A stretch of 64,000 nt of DNA from Clostridium puniceum (GTDB lineage Bacteria > Bacillota > Clostridia > Clostridiales > Clostridiaceae), in contig NZ_LZZM01000159.1 in assembly GCF_002006345.1 (NCBI RefSeq), forward strand, positions 1 to 64,000, written 5' to 3'. The translations under genes were made by a program, and so were the position numbers. Position 1 is the stretch's first letter. Every line of letters begins with the position of its first letter. The notes beneath the pieces are model-generated. The model was not told the origin of the DNA and ran no database searches. It saw only the letters and a list, made by a program, of their open reading frames with translations. Shown here piece after piece: positions 32,901 through 42,514 of this stretch.

Positions 32901-33063
32901 TCTCCATATTTTCTTTTATAAATTTTTCTATTTTCAAAGTCTCATCGTTAGTTAAAGTGTTCATTTCACTTGTAGAATTATTTAAAGCATATGTTTTTAA
33001 TGGTAATGAAACTATACTAATAAAAATAATAATTATAACTATGAATTTATTGAAGTTTTTCAT
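29974..33063 (-). CDS. Prodrug-activating membrane peptidase (ClbP/XcnG-like, S12) fused to a cyclic-peptide-type ABC exporter
   Basis: About 1029 residues. A signal peptide (ending near K-T-Y-A) leads to an extracytoplasmic beta-lactamase-fold serine peptidase with S-N-S-K (near 100), Y-A-T-I-N-Y (near 192) and S-H-G-G (near 330). Three to five hydrophobic helices follow (from about 395). Then come an ABC transmembrane domain (from about 580) and a nucleotide-binding domain with G-G-N-G-S-G-K-S-T (near 858), L-S-T-G-Q (near 947) and L-F-D-E-W-A (near 970). Known relatives (ClbP, XcnG, ZmaM; some fused to ABC units) remove an N-acyl-D-Asn cap from an inactive precursor during export. The adjacent Asn/epimerase initiation module fits this exactly. 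The ATG at 33063 follows AAGGTGG; a GTG at 33075 overlaps that site. Confidence 0.92.
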   Translation of the reverse strand: MKNFNKFIVIIIIFISIVSLPLKTYALNNSTSEMNTLTNDETLKIEKFIKENMEKGSIPGLSVTIVKGDKTIYEKGFGYSDISSQKAVDYKSLFEIGSNSKAFTALGILKLQKDGLINLNDEITKYIPWLNVKYKGNHAKINLEQLLHHTSGIPFKTIDKLPVSDNDNALEETIKTLINIELSNVPGEKFQYATINYDILGLIIEKVTGISYEKYIEENVLKPMGLNNTYLYKNDIASEHIAKGYKIGFLRPQIYDAPVYRGNKPAGYIISNAEDMGKWLKVQMGTLNDSEFDKNIIEESQKANRRVAPLGDGSSYAAGWFVYQKEGGEISHGGNNPNYSSFIIFRPEDKVGVAILANTNSDYVSVIGQGINEILQSRDYSKDIKDLNKSADKISIFIIFISGLIIILTLLFILKALKEIAKRERKFYKKGIKFKVKFIFSLIFMGILSYSIYLIPYILYRGLSWEFVFVWLPKTIKIAIYLVYVSMGLIYIYCLITTLYKKKDDQSILILSILSIISGFGNALIIFTINMAVGSSNDMKIKILVYFVLGIILYVYGQKIMRRKLIETTNKIVYSKRMEIVNCLLRYPYDKFEKIEKGKIQSILYSDTETISRFANILVNGLTSTITLICCFIYLGFISIYALLLSATIMLLIASIYFLVGRYANKIGEESRDLQNIFFKFINDLIGGFKELTLNSKRKNEFEADMEKSCNKYRVKRGQSALAFANMFVIGELLFTLAIGSIALIFPLILKDLESTSIASYVFILLYMTGPVHGILDTIPNFIEIKISLKKINDLLSQISISKDDLYHESQYAENFNISLKLNEIEYIYDKDDEKSFKVGPISYEFNGGEIIFITGGNGSGKSTLAKLITGLYVPYKGFITLNDKRIKEKELNENYSTVFSDFYLFDNLYGIDYKYKENEMQKYLEILQLSNKVKIIDGKFSTTQLSTGQKKRLALLITYLEDRPICLFDEWAADQDPEFRLFFYNTLLPELKKNGKCVIAITHDDHYFNMADKVIKMEIGKIKTVEIE

Positions 33064-33129
33064 ATATTGCCCCACCTTCTATATAAACTTTTTTCTAAAA
33101 ATTAATGCATTGATACATCTTATTAATTT

Positions 33130-36100
33130 TTAATCAAATAGAGCATCTAAATCTTCTTGTGATATATCAGCAGCATCAAAATCCGATGGAGTAAATTCCT
33201 TGAAATCTTTATTTTCACACTTATCTAAAATTAATCTTAATGTGTCTCTATAAATGTTAATAAAGCTTTTTATTGTATCTTCATGAAACCTAGCATTACT
33301 ATAAATAACATTTATTTTTAAGTTTTTGTTTACTATCATAGCAGATATATCTATCAGTGTTGTTAGTGAGTTTTCTTTATCACTATTCAATCCAAATTCA
33401 ATATTTACCTTATTTAGCCTCTCTTCATTTATAATATTGTCAAAATCTCCAAGATAATTGAATCTTATATATTTATCGCTATTCCCTTTTATTTCCTTAT
33501 TCAAGAACTTAAAAATTCCATAATTAAAACCTTTATTAGGTATGTTTCTAATTTGCTCCTTTATTGATTTTATATTTTTCTCTATTTCATTTAACTCTAC
33601 TTTAAAATATGCAGGATACATAATTGTAAACCATCCAACAGTTCTTGACACATCAATGAAATTACTTATATTTTCTCTTCCATGTCTCTCAAGTTCGATC
33701 ATTACATGTTCATTATTAGTAAATTTTTTTATTGTAATTGCTAATGCTATTATCAAGACTTCATTAAACTCTATATTATAAACTTCATTTACTTTTTTCA
33801 TTAATTTATTTGTAGTATCCTCATCAAGTTCATAGCTTAAAATAGAAGAGGTTTTTATAATATCCTCACCATTAAAATCTATTGGATATGAAAACTTCTT
33901 ATCTAAAATATTATTCCAATAAGCTTTTTCTTCTTTGAAATCTTTTTTACTATACTCATTTAACTCTTCTGTCCATTCCTTGAAAGAATGTGTTTTCATG
34001 GGAAGCTTTACTTCATCCCCATCATTTAATTGGTTCAATATTGTAATAAAATCACTTAAAATTATTCTCCATGAAATTCCATCAACTACTAAGTGATGAG
34101 CTGTAAATAATAAAGATTGTGTATCTTTTCCTAAATTAAACATAGTTACATTAAATAAAAGACTATTTTCTATATCAAAATTAATATTAGCTTTATGTAT
34201 TAGTTTCTTTACATCCTTACGTTCTTCATCAGAAAAATACTCCAATAAATCTAAATATTTAAAAGCAGAAGCCTTATTATAATGGTCATTGTTATAAAAT
34301 AACTTATCATTTTTCCTATCATAATTAATTCTTAGTCCATCGTGATACTCAATTAATTTATTTACAGCAGATTTCACCTTATTAAAATCTAAAGCTATAT
34401 TGTATTCTAATAGCACATATTGATTATATAAATTTTCATTTAAAAATTTTTGCTCGAAAAACCATTCTGTAATAGGTGTTTTCTCAATAATTCCTTGGCT
34501 TTTCTCTTGACTTATAACTATAGATTCTCGATTTTTTTCTACTGTAGCTGCAATTTCTTTAATAGAATCATTAGTTAATATGTCTTTAACTTGAATATTT
34601 AATCCTATATCTTTAAGCCTTGAAGAAATTTGAATTGCCTTTATAGAATCTCCGCCAAGCTGATAATAATTATCATTCATACTTATATTTTTTATGCCTA
34701 ATATTTCTTCCATAACTTTAACTAATTCTTGCTCTACATTAGTTTCAGATTTTATAAACTCTTTTTCACCTATTATAGGCTTAGGAAGTAATTCATAATT
34801 AATTTTTCCATTTAAAGTCAATGGTAACTGATCTATGAAAACAAAATTAGCTGGAATCATATATTTAGGTAGAAATTTATTTAACCACTCTTTTAACTCT
34901 AAGTCCTTCATGTTTTTTTTGCTTACTATGTATGCATTGAGTATCTTATTTCCTGATGAGTCTTCTTTAAATGTCACAACAGTATCTCTGACAGACTCAT
35001 TTTCTAGTAAATATTTTTCTATCTCTCCAAGCTCAATACGATATCCTCTTATCTTTACTTGATTATCAGATCTACCTAGATATTCAATCAATCCATTTTT
35101 TAAATATCTTGCTATATCCCCAGTTTTGTACATTCGTTTACCTTTTACAAAAGGATTTTCAATAAACCTTTCTAGAGTCAACTTTTCACGATTCAAATAT
35201 CCCCTGGCCACCCCATCTCCTGATATATAAAGTTCTCCTGCAATGCCTGTTGGAACCACATTTAGCTCATTATCTAATATGTAAAGTTGAACATTATCTG
35301 CAGGATAACCTATGGGTACTGATATTCCATCATCTTTTTCTTCACTATATATATGTATCATACACCCAACTACAGTCTCAGTAGGACCATATTCATTACA
35401 TATTTCTATATCTCCACCAAAACTATCTAATATTTCCTTTGCTAAATTTACCTTTAAATCTTCTCCCCCAACAATAAATCTTTTTATTTTAGAGTTACTA
35501 TTGTTCATATTCTTTATCAAAGTTAAATGAGCAGGTGTAAGCTTTACTACTGTTGCCTTATTTTCTCTTAGTATTTTATACAAAACAAACTCTGTTTCAT
35601 CAGTATCATAAATTATAATTTTACTTCCAGATATTAAAGGAGTAAATATAGATGTTATGGTTAAATCAAAAGCTATTGATGAATATAAAGCCATAACTTC
35701 ATTATCATTTTTTAGATACGTATTCTTTGCCCACCATATATAATTTGTTAAACCTCGATGTTCAATCATTACTCCCTTAGGTTTTCCTGTTGAACCTGAT
35801 GTATAGATGATATAGGCTAAATTATTTAGTTGATTTACTTTAATTAAATTTTCTTTGCTATATAAATCTACATTTATTTCATTTATATTGATCATAGCTC
35901 CGTTATATTCAATTTGTTTATTAGCATAAAAATTCACAAGCAACATGGTACTTTCTGAATCTTGAAGCATGTAATTTACTCTATCTGGAGGATAGTTAGG
36001 GTCAATAGGCAGATAAGTTCCTCCAGCTTTTAGAACTGCTAAAATTCCTATAACTAGTTCTATAGAGTGACTCATCATAACTCCTACAATTGATTCCTGC

Positions 36101-37611
36101 CCTACATCGTTTTCTCTTAAATAATTTGCTAATTGATTTGACTTTTCATTTAGCTCTTTATAGCTTAATCTTACGTGTTTAAATTCTAAAGCAACTTTAT
36201 CTGGTGATTTACTAACTTGCGCTTCGAATAATTCAGACACTATTTTACTGGGATAAATACTACTTGTTGAGTTTAAGACATGTATTTTGTGATTAATTTC
36301 TTCATCGCCAAGAAGTTTTATATCTTTTACTTGGCAATTTTTATTTTCTAATATTTCTGTAATAATATTAATAATAGAATTACTCATTACTTGAATTTCT
36401 TCTTCTGAATAGTCGCTTGTTTTATAATCAAAATTTAGAGTTATAACATCGTTCATCCACTCTTTAATCGTTAGCTGTAGCGAATAGCTTTGATTTCCAC
36501 AATAATATTCCTCCGCTTCTGCGTCCGCACCATCTATTTCAGTAATGAACTTATTTTTATAATAGTTCACAGACATTTTGAATAAACTATCATAACCTTC
36601 TTTGCTTAAGCCTAAGTCTTTAATTAAAAGATCATATGGGTATTTTTGATTTAATAAGCAAAGTTTAAATTCTTTATTAATTTGCTTTATTAAATTTTCT
36701 ATGTTTAACTCATCATCTAATTCAAATCTAAAAGGTACAGTACTAGTAAACATACCTACCATATTCTTTTGTTTCCTATTTGCTCTGTTAAATACTGGTG
36801 TGCCTATTACAATATCCTTTTTATACATAGCTTTATTTATGTATATAAGTAATATTGCTATAAAAAATATATTTAATGAGCACTTGCTATCTTTCACAAA
36901 TTCATTTATTTTTTTTGATAAATTAACATCGATATTAAAAGCTCTCCTTTTTCCTTCTAAACTATTTGAAGTATTATATAAAAATTCTTCTGGAATACTC
37001 TTAAACTTTTCATTCCAATAGTTCTTGTTTTTAGCAAACCTATCTGAATCTAAATATTCCTTCTCTTCTTCTACAAAATTTATATATGAACAATATTCTC
37101 CTTGATAAATAATCTCATTTTTTACCAACTTACTGTATATCTCACATATCTGCTTCTCTACAAGACTAATGGACCAGCCATCTGATATAATATGATGAAT
37201 ATTTAATAATATCCCATATTCTTTCTGATTTATTTTGTATATTGCAAAATAATATAATTTGTTATTTTCAAACTCAAAAGCTTTTTTAAATATGTTCTTT
37301 GACCATTTTCCATGTTCTATTTCAGGTTCCTTACAATTACTAAAATCTAAATAATCTATGTTTTCCTGTTTAAAATCACTAACATATTGAATAGGTTGTC
37401 CACATTTTTCTGTAAATCTTAACCTTAACCCCTCATTTTTCTTAATCACAATATTGATTGTTTCATTGAGTTTTTGTATGTTTACCTTCTCATTTATCTT
37501 TAAACATCCACCAATATTATGAAGAGGTGAATTTAAATTCACCTTTTCTATGTACCATATTCTTTTCTGTGAATGTGTTAAATTATAATAACCTTTCTCA
37601 TTGCCCCCCAT
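33130..37611 (-). CDS. Initiation NRPS: C (starter-like), A (Asn), PCP, E
   Basis: A 1493-residue first synthetase. An N-terminal C domain (S-Q-K-R-I-W; HHIISDG near 141) has no upstream module, so it is a candidate lipo-initiation C domain that acylates the first residue. The A domain (Y-T-S-G-S-T-G-K-P-K-G near 600) has pocket D-L-T-K-I-G-E-V-G(-K), the asparagine code (D-L-T-K-L-G-E-V-G-K). PCP (G-G-D-S-I-K near 985) is of the form seen before epimerases. An E domain follows (H-H-L-V-V-D-G near 1173, then V-G-W-F-T and Y-L-G-D-F) and the C-terminal tail is I-S-Q-E-D-L-D-A-L. The predicted output is acyl-D-Asn-S-PCP, the cap recognised by the peptidase encoded 66 bp downstream. GAGGAAG precedes the ATG at 37611. 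Confidence 0.94.
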   Translation of the reverse strand: MGGNEKGYYNLTHSQKRIWYIEKVNLNSPLHNIGGCLKINEKVNIQKLNETINIVIKKNEGLRLRFTEKCGQPIQYVSDFKQENIDYLDFSNCKEPEIEHGKWSKNIFKKAFEFENNKLYYFAIYKINQKEYGILLNIHHIISDGWSISLVEKQICEIYSKLVKNEIIYQGEYCSYINFVEEEKEYLDSDRFAKNKNYWNEKFKSIPEEFLYNTSNSLEGKRRAFNIDVNLSKKINEFVKDSKCSLNIFFIAILLIYINKAMYKKDIVIGTPVFNRANRKQKNMVGMFTSTVPFRFELDDELNIENLIKQINKEFKLCLLNQKYPYDLLIKDLGLSKEGYDSLFKMSVNYYKNKFITEIDGADAEAEEYYCGNQSYSLQLTIKEWMNDVITLNFDYKTSDYSEEEIQVMSNSIINIITEILENKNCQVKDIKLLGDEEINHKIHVLNSTSSIYPSKIVSELFEAQVSKSPDKVALEFKHVRLSYKELNEKSNQLANYLRENDVGQESIVGVMMSHSIELVIGILAVLKAGGTYLPIDPNYPPDRVNYMLQDSESTMLLVNFYANKQIEYNGAMININEINVDLYSKENLIKVNQLNNLAYIIYTSGSTGKPKGVMIEHRGLTNYIWWAKNTYLKNDNEVMALYSSIAFDLTITSIFTPLISGSKIIIYDTDETEFVLYKILRENKATVVKLTPAHLTLIKNMNNSNSKIKRFIVGGEDLKVNLAKEILDSFGGDIEICNEYGPTETVVGCMIHIYSEEKDDGISVPIGYPADNVQLYILDNELNVVPTGIAGELYISGDGVARGYLNREKLTLERFIENPFVKGKRMYKTGDIARYLKNGLIEYLGRSDNQVKIRGYRIELGEIEKYLLENESVRDTVVTFKEDSSGNKILNAYIVSKKNMKDLELKEWLNKFLPKYMIPANFVFIDQLPLTLNGKINYELLPKPIIGEKEFIKSETNVEQELVKVMEEILGIKNISMNDNYYQLGGDSIKAIQISSRLKDIGLNIQVKDILTNDSIKEIAATVEKNRESIVISQEKSQGIIEKTPITEWFFEQKFLNENLYNQYVLLEYNIALDFNKVKSAVNKLIEYHDGLRINYDRKNDKLFYNNDHYNKASAFKYLDLLEYFSDEERKDVKKLIHKANINFDIENSLLFNVTMFNLGKDTQSLLFTAHHLVVDGISWRIILSDFITILNQLNDGDEVKLPMKTHSFKEWTEELNEYSKKDFKEEKAYWNNILDKKFSYPIDFNGEDIIKTSSILSYELDEDTTNKLMKKVNEVYNIEFNEVLIIALAITIKKFTNNEHVMIELERHGRENISNFIDVSRTVGWFTIMYPAYFKVELNEIEKNIKSIKEQIRNIPNKGFNYGIFKFLNKEIKGNSDKYIRFNYLGDFDNIINEERLNKVNIEFGLNSDKENSLTTLIDISAMIVNKNLKINVIYSNARFHEDTIKSFINIYRDTLRLILDKCENKDFKEFTPSDFDAADISQEDLDALFD

Positions 37612-38501
37612 AATTTCTTCCTCTTTCTATATTATTTTTCTAAGTTAATGTAATTGTTAATTGCTTCTTATAAACTTTCATAAAAATTTTCAAATAATAA
37701 ATCTTTCAATTTTAGATTTTTTTTGGATTAATAAATAAGTTTAGTTCATATAATGTTTGCTACAAATATTCGAAATTTTGTAACACGAATTTCTATAAAA
37801 TTCTTCTTTACATATTTTAACTTTAATATATATTCAAACTATCTATATGGGATAATTTTATAATAATTATTCTGTTATAATATTTAGGAAAATCCTGTAG
37901 ATAACTTTAAAATATCTTTTTAATCACAAAATAAGTCAAGCTATTCCTTCATAATATAGTAATACTTAAAGTTAATTTACTGTATATAAATTACATATAA
38001 TGAATATAATTTAATTACAATAAAATTAAACCTTATTTTACATTTATATTCACAATACATTTTTATATTACATTATTTGTATTTGGTTAGCAACACTTTT
38101 CTAAAATTATTTGTTACTTTTATATCTCTTAATATTTTGAATCAATTATATAAATTGGTGATAAAAGCAAAATATAATTTAGTATCAAAAAATGAAGTTA
38201 ATAAAAAAACTATTTATGATATCTTTATCCACACTACATCCATTATCTTAAATTTTAATGCAGACAATTCCTTTACTGTTTCTCTATACAAATATGTACC
38301 TTATTACTATCTATATATGATCTTGTAAATCACCTTATAAAAAATTTTCTTTTATGTAATCACCTCACATTATATTTTCTTAATTTCATTACAATTAATA
38401 TATAAAACAGGAAATAAATTCCATAGAGGTTTATGATTTTGAAATAAAAGCTATTGTTGAAGCATTAAATGTATCCTTTTTGTAGTCAATATTTATAAAT
38501 G
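37612..38501. other. Non-coding region upstream of the biosynthetic operon
   Basis: About 890 bp of very AT-rich DNA without a convincing gene. It must carry the promoter of the 36-kb NRPS operon, but no -35/-10 pair with standard spacing stands out among the many AT-rich hexamers. No regulator gene, T-box or riboswitch pattern was recognised. The short plus-strand open frame at 38077-38328 has no ribosome binding site. Confidence 0.5.
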
Positions 38502-38544
38502 AATAAAGGTAGAACAATAACTTATATATTGTTCTACCTTTATT
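38502..38544 (-). terminator. Terminator of topB
   Basis: A perfect 17-bp stem (38502-38518 with 38528-38544, 9-base loop) lies directly after the topB stop. The stem's outer A/T pairs give the T-rich end on the minus strand; it may work in both directions and insulate the NRPS promoter region from topB. Confidence 0.85.
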
Positions 38545-38546
38545 AT

Positions 38547-40718
38547 TTATTTATTAAAATCTTTTAAAAGATCAGCAAACGGATTATTCATATCAGCTTC
38601 TGCTTCTTTTTTCATCTTTCTCATTATATTATTAACTTCTTTTTTATTCGTCTTTGCAGATTTATCAAATCGCTTTTCAAATACAGATGCTTTTTCTCTA
38701 AAATTGCAACTTGTGCTTGGGCAGATATATATTTTTCCTTCACCTTGCCCCCTAAGTTCTAACTTCTTTTTACATTCTGGACATCTTGCATTAGTAACTC
38801 TTGATACACTTTCTCTATGTCCACATTCCCTATCTTGGCATACATTCATTACACCATTTTTCCCTTTAACTTCTAGCATATACTTACCGCAATCCGGGCA
38901 TTTTTTACCAGTTAGATTATCATGAGTATATTTATCTGTACTAAATTTAACATCTTGAACTAAAGCTGTAGCATAATTTCTCATTCTTGCTATAAAATCA
39001 TGAACATCTGTCTTTCCTTTGCTGATATCATCAAGCTCCTTTTCCCATCTAGCAGTTAAAAGTGGTGATTTTAAATCCTTTGGTACAAGCTCCATAAGCT
39101 GCTTTCCTTTTGAAGTTGGAACTAAATCTTTGCCTTTCTTTTCTATTACAAAAGAGTTAAATAATTTTTCTATAATATCTGCTCTTGTTGCAACTGTTCC
39201 AAGTCCACCTGTTTCTCCTAAAGTCTTAGCTGATTCTTTATCTATATTAATATACTTTTGTGGATTTTCCATGGCAGATAAAAGTGTACCTTCATTAAAT
39301 CTTGCAGGAGGTTTAGTTTGGTGCTTTTTAATTTCAACTTTATTTACCCTAACCTTATCTCCTTTAACTAGCTTTGGCAGCACTTGTTCCTTTAACATAC
39401 CTTCTTCACTTGTTTCTTCAAGGTCATCTATTTTATCATAAACTATTTTCCAGCCTTTAGCTGTTATTACCTTACCCTTAGCTCTAAAAGTTTCCTCTCC
39501 TACTTTCACCTTAACTCCTGTTTGAATAAATTCAAATGGTGGAAGTAATACACTTAAAAATCTCTTTATTACTAAATCATAAACATTTCTTTCTTCTGAA
39601 CTTAAAATTCCAAGGCTAACTCTTTGCTCTGTTGGAATAATTGCATGGTGATCTGAAACCTTGTTATCATCAACAAAACTTTTATTTGCAGTAATATTTC
39701 CCTTTAATATTTCAGTTGCACTTTTTGCATAATTAGAAACAGAAATTGCCTTTAACCTCTCCTTTATCGTAGGCACTATATCTCTTGTTATATATCTTGA
39801 GTCAGTTCTAGGATATGTCAAAACCTTATAATTTTCATAAAGCCTTTGCATTATAGATAAGGTTTGTTTTGCTGAATATCCAAAAATTCTGTTACAATCT
39901 CTTTGAAGCTCTGTTAAATCATAAAGTGCAGGTGCATATTGCTTTTTATTGCTTTGTGTGATTTCAATAACTTCTCCATCTTTTCCTTTAATTGCTCCAA
40001 CTATTTTATTAGCTAAGTTCTCATCAAAGGTTCTATTAATATTATCTTTATTAATCCATTCAATAGAGAAACTACCAGTATTCCCTATAATTAAGTAATA
40101 ATCCTTAGGCTTAAAATTCTTAATTTCTTCTTCTCTTTGAGCTATCATAGCTAATGTTGGCGATTGAACTCTTCCTGCTGATAATTGAGCATTGTATTTA
40201 CATGTTAACGCTCTTGTTACATTAAGACCAACAATCCAATCTGCTTCTGCTCTTCCTTGTGCTGCCTTATATAAATTTTCATAAGCTGAACCTGGTTTTA
40301 AATTTTTAAATCCATCTAAAATTGCTTTATCAGTTTGTGATGATATCCAAAGTCTTTTTATAGGCCTTCTAAATCCAACTTTTTCAATTATCCATCTTGC
40401 AACTAATTCTCCTTCTCTTCCTGCATCTGTTGCAATAACTAATTCACTTACATCAGATCTTAACATTTGCTTTTTTACTTCATTAAATTGCTTACCCGTC
40501 TTTTGAATAACTGTGAGCTTCATATTTTTAGGCAACATTGGAAGTGTTTCCATGCTCCATTTTTTATATTTATCTCCATAACCTTCTGGATCAAGTAAAG
40601 TAACTAAATGTCCTAATGCCCAAGTTACTATATAATTAGGCCCTTCTATATATCCACCTTTATTTTGATTACATTTTAAAACTTTAGCTAAATCTCTACC
40701 AACACTTGGTTTTTCAGC
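38547..40718 (-). pseudogene. topB: DNA topoisomerase III (type IA) with disrupted 5' end
   Basis: Type IA topoisomerase: TOPRIM segment, catalytic tyrosine in T-Y-P-R-T-D-S-R, and two C-terminal zinc ribbons (C-x2-C pairs) plus a basic tail. Homology is continuous upstream of the first ATG (40553) through W-A-L-G-H-L-V-T to A-E-K-P-S-V-G at 40718, which is normally only 6-8 residues from the start. Before that, the frame reads unrelated residues back to a TAA at about 40767 with no ATG, GTG or TTG. An ATG at 40750 is in another frame and would join only if one base were added between 40718 and 40750. Translation from 40553 would lose the TOPRIM start (the glutamate of A-E-K-P), so the enzyme is probably inactive. 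A base error is the main alternative. Confidence 0.75.
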
Positions 40719-40881
40719 AAAAGGATATGCGTTTTTAAAAATAAAGTCATTATTTCTAAAGCTATATTATTACAATGATATTTTAATTCTGTCCTTTTTA
40801 AAAGTCTGTAATTAATTTGACAAAATCATAGAAAGACTTTATATCATCGCAATTACGAAAAATTTATGCATAGGGAAAAAC

Positions 40882-40927
40882 AAAACTCAATTACTAAAAT
40901 TAATTTATATTTTAATAATTGAGTTTT
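40882..40927 (-). terminator. Terminator below the truncated helical-repeat gene
   Basis: A 12-bp perfect stem (40882-40893 with 40916-40927) is followed on the minus strand by G-T-T-T-T-T. It lies just after the stop at 40930. Bases 40719-40881 between it and topB hold no gene. Confidence 0.7.
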
Positions 40928-40929
40928 AT

Positions 40930-42011
40930 TTATATATTAATAATTTTGTTTATCATTTCTATAGCCTCTTCAAGGTTCATAGCTTCATCTTTATTTCTAT
41001 AAAATTGCTTGTTAATATCTGCTATTAAGAAATTTATTTTTTTAACCTCTGAATATTCTTCTTTATTAGTTTCAACTAACTTTTCCAGTTCATCAATTAT
41101 ACTCATATAATTTTTTTTGTTTTGTACTGCAATATTAAGCAAAGAATTAGAAACTCTATTAGTTAAACTATTATATTTATCTCCTAAAAACTCATATTTA
41201 TATGTATAAAATAATAATTTGATTAAATATGGTACTAATGAAATTTCGTTTACTTCATTAAGTGATAAATCTTCTAGCCCAGTTATTACATCTTCTTTAC
41301 TATCTTCAATATGGTCTATAATTAACTTTAATCCATCACTTTCATTTAAATTTATGAAAAACTGTGCAATATTAAGTGCTTCTTTTGTATTATTTATACT
41401 TTTTAATTTATTTTTCAAATAAATTTCTATCTTACTAATATTGTTTATTTTAACTTTATCTATAATATACCATTCTATTTCATCTGATATTTTACCAAAC
41501 AAATTATTTATTAATAATTCTTCATTAGATACTTCACAAATATAATCTACTGCAATTTTTCGACTTTCTATAAACTCATTTTCATCAAAAACAATTCTAA
41601 TGATTTCATTTTCAACTTCCCTTATATTGTTATCTATACAAAATCTTATATGATTATTAAGTATATCTCCATGTATAACCTGTTCTCTTAAATTACTAAT
41701 TATTCTTCTTTTTACTTCTTGATACGGTAATATATTAACTATATAATCAATTCCAACGAAATGGTTATTTTCAAGCCAATCAAAAGATAACAAATCTAAC
41801 ATAACATTATCAGAATATTTAAAGTCAAATTTCTTTCGAAAATACCAAAGATAAAATGCACGTGAACTTATTGTAGCACTTCCATCATTTCTCAATTTAA
41901 ATGCAACTTTGAAATCTACAAATCTTAAATATTTATTACACAAAATTTCTATTTTATTTCTATTTTCATTACTTACAATAATATCATCATATAGAGGGTA
42001 AATGTTTATCT
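40930..42011 (-). pseudogene. 5'-truncated helical (HEAT-like) solenoid protein, 3' fragment
   Basis: The open frame ends at 40930 and is readable back to a TAG just above 42011, but contains no ATG; the only internal start near the top is a TTG at 41943 without a ribosome site. The product is rich in paired amphipathic helices with leucine, isoleucine and asparagine, like the C-terminal repeat arrays of STAND/NACHT sensor proteins. The function is not recognised. It looks like the end of a longer protein whose beginning was removed, with an IS1182 scrap now abutting it at 42001. Whether the remnant is still translated is unknown. Confidence 0.55.
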
Positions 42012-42349
42012 ATCCGTCAATTCTTTTACGCTTGCAATAGTTCCATGATTAGATGAAAGTTTATTTATTAACTACATAATTTCTAAATTTCTTTCAGTTT
42101 CTAATTTTCTTGAAGATTTAGTTCCATTCATGTACCCATAAATATGTAACTTTAATAAATTTTTTTCGGTCATAAGGTACTTGAGCAGGTCGATTAGAAT
42201 TATATATTCTAAAACCTAACTCTTTTAAATCCAACATATTTACAAACTCATAAATAGCTCTAACTGAATTATTTCCATCTATAAGATCATCAATACAATT
42301 AATAGTAAAACTAGTTTGATATCTATTATATCCTTTTAATTAAGCCATA
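42001..42349 (-). mobile_element. IS1182-family transposase remnant (N-terminal part, decayed)
   Basis: Translation of the minus strand gives K-G-Y-N-R-Y-Q-T-S-F, then I-D-D-L-I, V-R-A-I-Y-E-F-V, L-D-L-K-E-L-G-F and R-P-A-Q-V-P-Y-D. After frame changes it gives T-K-S-S-R-K-L-E-T-E-R-N-L-E and S-S-N-H-G-T-I-A-S-V-K. This is the typical opening of IS1182-type DDE transposases. A stop sits two codons after the possible ATG (42349) and there are at least two frameshifts or stops later. The catalytic part is missing. Confidence 0.7.
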
Positions 42350-42430
42350 CTTACAAATCCCTTCCAAATCATTATTCTATATTTTTCCAATATTAGCACA
42401 TTATAATATAATCATAATTGTTAGACAGTT

Positions 42431-42483
42431 TGACGTACGGTTCTTAGATGAGGGAAAGGAAGCAATCCCTTTTTATTAATCGA
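42431..42483 (+). mobile_element. Possible 3' end of a group II intron (domain V/VI-like scrap)
   Basis: The sequence G-A-C-G-T-A-C-G-G-T-T-C is the usual 3' strand of domain V, followed by a gaggga...tccctt hairpin-like segment ending in TTAATCGA, like domain VI of bacterial group II introns. The 5' strand of domain V and any reverse transcriptase gene are absent, so it is at best a fragment. Confidence 0.4.
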
Positions 42484-42514
42484 TTACCGAGCCTAATTCT
42501 AAAATAAGAACTAA

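Noticed and set aside
38077-38328. Plus-strand open frame of 83 codons upstream of the NRPS operon
   Set aside because: TTG start without ribosome site, very AT-rich composition and no recognisable motif; most likely chance.
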